DNA from: Vibrio orientalis CIP 102891 = ATCC 33934
GTDB lineage: Bacteria > Pseudomonadota > Gammaproteobacteria > Enterobacterales > Vibrionaceae
Assembly: GCF_000176235.1 (NCBI RefSeq)
Contig: NZ_ACZV01000005.1
Span: 1,488,001-1,552,000, forward strand
Direction: 5' to 3'
DNA length: 64,000 nucleotides
The notes beneath the pieces were generated by a model. That model did not search any database and was not told where the DNA came from. It saw nothing but the letters and a program-made list of their open reading frames with translations. The first letter of the stretch is position 1; each line of letters starts with the position of its first letter. Below, in pieces: positions 61,770 to 64,000 of this stretch. The position numbers were made by a program, and so were the translations under genes.

Positions 61770-62744
61770 TTAGCGAACTGGTAGGTCAATATCCTTAAAC
61801 ATCTCTTCAATCTCAGCATTGGATTTCAAAGATAGCGCTTGCTCAACCACTGGACGCGTTAAATGAGGGGCGAAGCGCTCCATAAAATCGAACATGTAAG
61901 AGCGAAGGAAGGTACCGCGTCTAAAGCCGATGCTTGTGGTACTCGCACCAAAGATATGGCTCGCATCAATCGAGACAAGATCGGTATCTAGTTCTTCGTC
62001 GATGGCCATACTCGCGATCACACCCACACCGATACCCATACGAACATAAGTCTTGATGACGTCAGCATCGGTTGCAGTAAATACCACTCTTGGTGTTAAA
62101 CCATATTTATTAAACGCGGTATCTAGCTCCGAACGTCCGGTAAAGCCAAACACATAGGTGACCAACGGGAATGAAGCAAGATCTTGAATCGTCACCTTCT
62201 CTTTCTGCGCTAAAGGGTGGCTCTTTGGCACGACAATCGAACGATTCCAGTGATAACACGGCAGCATAATCGCATCTTGATAGAGGTGAAGCGCTTCAGT
62301 TGCGATAGCGAAGTTAGCTGTACCTTTAGCAATCGCTTCAGACATCTGCGAAGGCGTACCTTGGTGCATGTGCAGCGACACTTTCGGATAACGCGCAGTA
62401 AAACCTTTGATCACGTCAGGAAGCGCATAACGCGCCTGAGTATGCGTTGTAGAAATATTCAGCGTGCCCATTTCTGGGTGGGTATGCTCACCAGCTACTG
62501 CTTTAATACTTTCAACTCGGGCAAGAATCTCTTGAGAGATACGAATAATGTCTTCACCAGCACCCGTAACCTGCGTCAAATGCTTACCACTACGCTCGAA
62601 GATCTGAATTCCAAGCTCATCTTCTAACAAACGAACCTGTTTACTGATGCCTGGTTGAGAGGTGTAAAGGCTCTCTGCCGTAGCCGATACATTTAAGTTA
62701 TGGTTAACGACCTCAACAATATACTTCAATTGTTGTAATTTCAT
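61770..62744 (-). CDS. cysB: CysB transcriptional regulator
   Basis: A 324-residue LysR-type regulator, the same length as E. coli CysB. It starts MKLQQLKYIVEVVNHNLN, has the helix-turn-helix SATAESLYTSQPGISKQV (about 19-36), and an inducer domain with TTHTQARYALP. It activates sulfur-assimilation genes in the presence of N-acetylserine. ATG at 62744 has GAGGTCAGA upstream; the frame to 62789 is not supported. The 296-bp spacer on its upstream side shows no gene. Confidence 0.95.
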   Translation of the reverse strand: MKLQQLKYIVEVVNHNLNVSATAESLYTSQPGISKQVRLLEDELGIQIFERSGKHLTQVTGAGEDIIRISQEILARVESIKAVAGEHTHPEMGTLNISTTHTQARYALPDVIKGFTARYPKVSLHMHQGTPSQMSEAIAKGTANFAIATEALHLYQDAIMLPCYHWNRSIVVPKSHPLAQKEKVTIQDLASFPLVTYVFGFTGRSELDTAFNKYGLTPRVVFTATDADVIKTYVRMGIGVGVIASMAIDEELDTDLVSIDASHIFGASTTSIGFRRGTFLRSYMFDFMERFAPHLTRPVVEQALSLKSNAEIEEMFKDIDLPVR

Positions 62745-63040
62745 TCTGACCTCGTAATCCCTTATCGATGCCGCACAGCGATCAAACATAGTTTATAATA
62801 TTTAGTTATAACGCCTTAAAAGTGAAATTGATAGTCAAATTGAGGCGACTGTTCAGAAAAGCAGGTAGTTTTTTGTTGATAATGCTCATTTTGCAACCAA
62901 ATACTCAGATTGAGCTTTGCAAAGAGAGTTTTCATTAATAAAATTACTAAGTTGAGCAATAATGCGAAACAGTTACAGTCGCATGGCAGGATCGTGTATG
63001 CTTAACGGCTAGCCACTAAAAAACATAAGATACGGAATTT

Positions 63041-63805
63041 ATGAATATTGGTTTAATCATAGCTTTAGTTGCCATCTTACTGGTGCTAGTTCTCGGCTAT
63101 AACATTATGCTCCAGTATAAAGTTAAAGCGGAAACAGCGCGGAAACAGGAAAGTTCGCGTTACCTGCAAATTATTGATGCAACAGAAGAGCTTATCGGCC
63201 ACGCCCATCACATGCCATACAGCAAAGAGCTACTGGTATGTCTGAATACTCGTATCCTAGATGCAGTTTTGAGTATGCATGAACTCGATCCTAAGAATAA
63301 ACAGCTTGAACAACGTGTCGCCCACGTTAAGGATCAGATCAAGCAACTTGAAGAAAATTACAAGGGTGGCGAAAGCACCAGCTTTAAAGTTCCAAGCAGT
63401 GATAAACAAGCAATTGTTATGCTGAAACTTGTAAAGCGCCTACGAGATACCATTCGCAGCGAGCACAATAAAGGCCGCTTTGAGACTCAAGCGTATGTCA
63501 CTGAGAATGCGCGCTTGGAAACCATTCAAGTTCGTATCAACATTGAAAATGTAATTAAACGTTCAAACGATGCGATTGTCCGTGGTCAACCAGGTACCGC
63601 AATACAGCTATTGAAAAAGGGCTTGGATGCACTGAGTACAAAAAACGACGCTTATTCAAATCAAGCGCGTGAAAAACTGCAGACGATGTATGACGAACTA
63701 GAATCTAAACGTCAAAGTAAGAACGCAGAAGAGTTACACCAAATTGAAGAGAGCCAGCGCCAAAATGATATGGATGCACTCTTTGGTGAAAAGAAAAAGT
63801 GGTAA
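63041..63805 (+). CDS. Membrane-anchored coiled-coil protein, unknown function
   Basis: A 254-residue protein with one N-terminal membrane helix (about 4-22) and a long charged helical body (QLEQRVAHVKDQIKQLEENY; EKLQTMYDELESKRQ), ending NDMDALFGEKKKW. The anchor would leave the body in the cytoplasm. I recognise no characterised family. It is a single gene between cysB and miaE with its own terminator. Confidence 0.75.
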   Translation: MNIGLIIALVAILLVLVLGYNIMLQYKVKAETARKQESSRYLQIIDATEELIGHAHHMPYSKELLVCLNTRILDAVLSMHELDPKNKQLEQRVAHVKDQIKQLEENYKGGESTSFKVPSSDKQAIVMLKLVKRLRDTIRSEHNKGRFETQAYVTENARLETIQVRINIENVIKRSNDAIVRGQPGTAIQLLKKGLDALSTKNDAYSNQAREKLQTMYDELESKRQSKNAEELHQIEESQRQNDMDALFGEKKKW

Positions 63806-63828
63806 TATAACTCCCTGCAGTTATTTTC

Positions 63829-63854
63829 AAAAAGGTCGCACTAGCGGCCTTTTT
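63829..63854 (+). terminator. Terminator after the coiled-coil gene
   Basis: AAAAAGGTCGC (63829-63839), loop ACTA, GCGGCCTTTTT (63844-63854): 11 bp with one G-T pair. Confidence 0.88.
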
Positions 63855-63881
63855 CTATTTATTTTGTAAAGTAAGTCCAAG

Positions 63882-64000
63882 ATGATCGAATTAGACCAAT
63901 ACCAATCGCTACTTGAACCAATAAACGGCTTCCTACAATGTTCCACTCCAGATGCATGGGTTGCAGAAGCTCGTAAACCGGAAAACCTTAAAGTGGTCCT
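63882..64000 (+). CDS. miaE: tRNA 2-methylthio-N6-isopentenyladenosine hydroxylase, N-terminal part
   Basis: The first 39 codons of a gene cut by the right edge. The reading YQSLLEPINGFLQCSTPDAW and EARKPENLK matches the start of MiaE, a non-haem di-iron enzyme that hydroxylates ms2i6A at tRNA position 37. The iron ligands lie outside the window. The ribosome site is weak. Confidence 0.8.
   Translation, partial: MIELDQYQSLLEPINGFLQCSTPDAWVAEARKPENLKVV

Noticed and set aside
1..64000. CRISPR arrays, tRNA or rRNA genes, prophage, insertion sequences, integron repeats
   Set aside because: I looked for regular direct repeats, cloverleaf-like segments, transposase or phage proteins and found none.

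Overview
The window is a stretch of Vibrio-type (Vibrionaceae) chromosome, very probably from the large chromosome. Protein sequences and gene order both point there: the plsX-fabHDG-acpP-fabF-pabC-mltG-tmk-holB-tatD-ptsG order, an imuA-imuB-dnaE2 cassette, cheV, an Mlc-type regulator, RNase E with a long basic tail, and a miaE start at the right edge. It is almost entirely core, gene-dense DNA. I see no rRNA or tRNA genes, no CRISPR array, no insertion sequence, no prophage and no integron repeats.

Layout. 1-3.5 kb: end of a glutamine-synthetase-like puuA gene followed by a puuB-like oxidase, then sohB and a YciK-type reductase. 3.6-8.8 kb: the SOS mutagenesis operon imuA-imuB-dnaE2 behind a perfect LexA box. 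9-13.2 kb: cheV, mlc and pykA. 13.2-15.7 kb: a patatin-like lipase, a 30-residue membrane protein (YnhF-like) and two unstudied beta-barrel-like proteins. 16-22 kb: ptsG and the tatD-holB-tmk-mltG-pabC block. 22-28.5 kb: the fatty acid synthesis cluster with rpmF and yceD. 28.6-36 kb: a maf paralogue, rluC, rne with its leader, and a SulP transporter. 35.8-43.5 kb: rnd, fadD, an alpha/beta hydrolase, a YeaY/Slp lipoprotein, a 100-residue unknown, tsaB, yoaA and a 67-residue unknown. 43.7-49.9 kb: purU, fadH, sppA, ansA. 50-54 kb: serS-rarA-lolA and a SEC-C protein. 54.3-57.3 kb: an orphan type IV pilin-like protein, dusC and a diguanylate cyclase. 57.5-60.2 kb: an ABC importer of the TrpXYZ/DUF534 type. 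60.5-64 kb: a methyltransferase, cysB, a coiled-coil membrane protein and the start of miaE.

How the genes work together. Sugar uptake and glycolysis sit close together: mlc, pykA and ptsG (Mlc is the known repressor of ptsG in enterics). Fatty acid synthesis (fab cluster) and degradation (fadD, fadH) are both present, and fadH has a perfect FadR-type operator in front of it. The imu operon gives damage-induced translesion synthesis; YoaA and RarA are further replication-stress proteins but lie in other operons.

I did not find a clearly undescribed multi-gene system. The observations most worth following are: the tiny membrane gene translated just ahead of the patatin lipase; the dusC ribosome binding site buried in a terminator hairpin; two copies of a roughly 100-bp palindromic intergenic element; strong intercistronic hairpins in the ABC importer and fab operons; an orphan two-cysteine pilin; and several conserved-looking proteins with no assigned function. 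Many starts were moved inward from the longest open frame on the basis of ribosome binding sites and family length.
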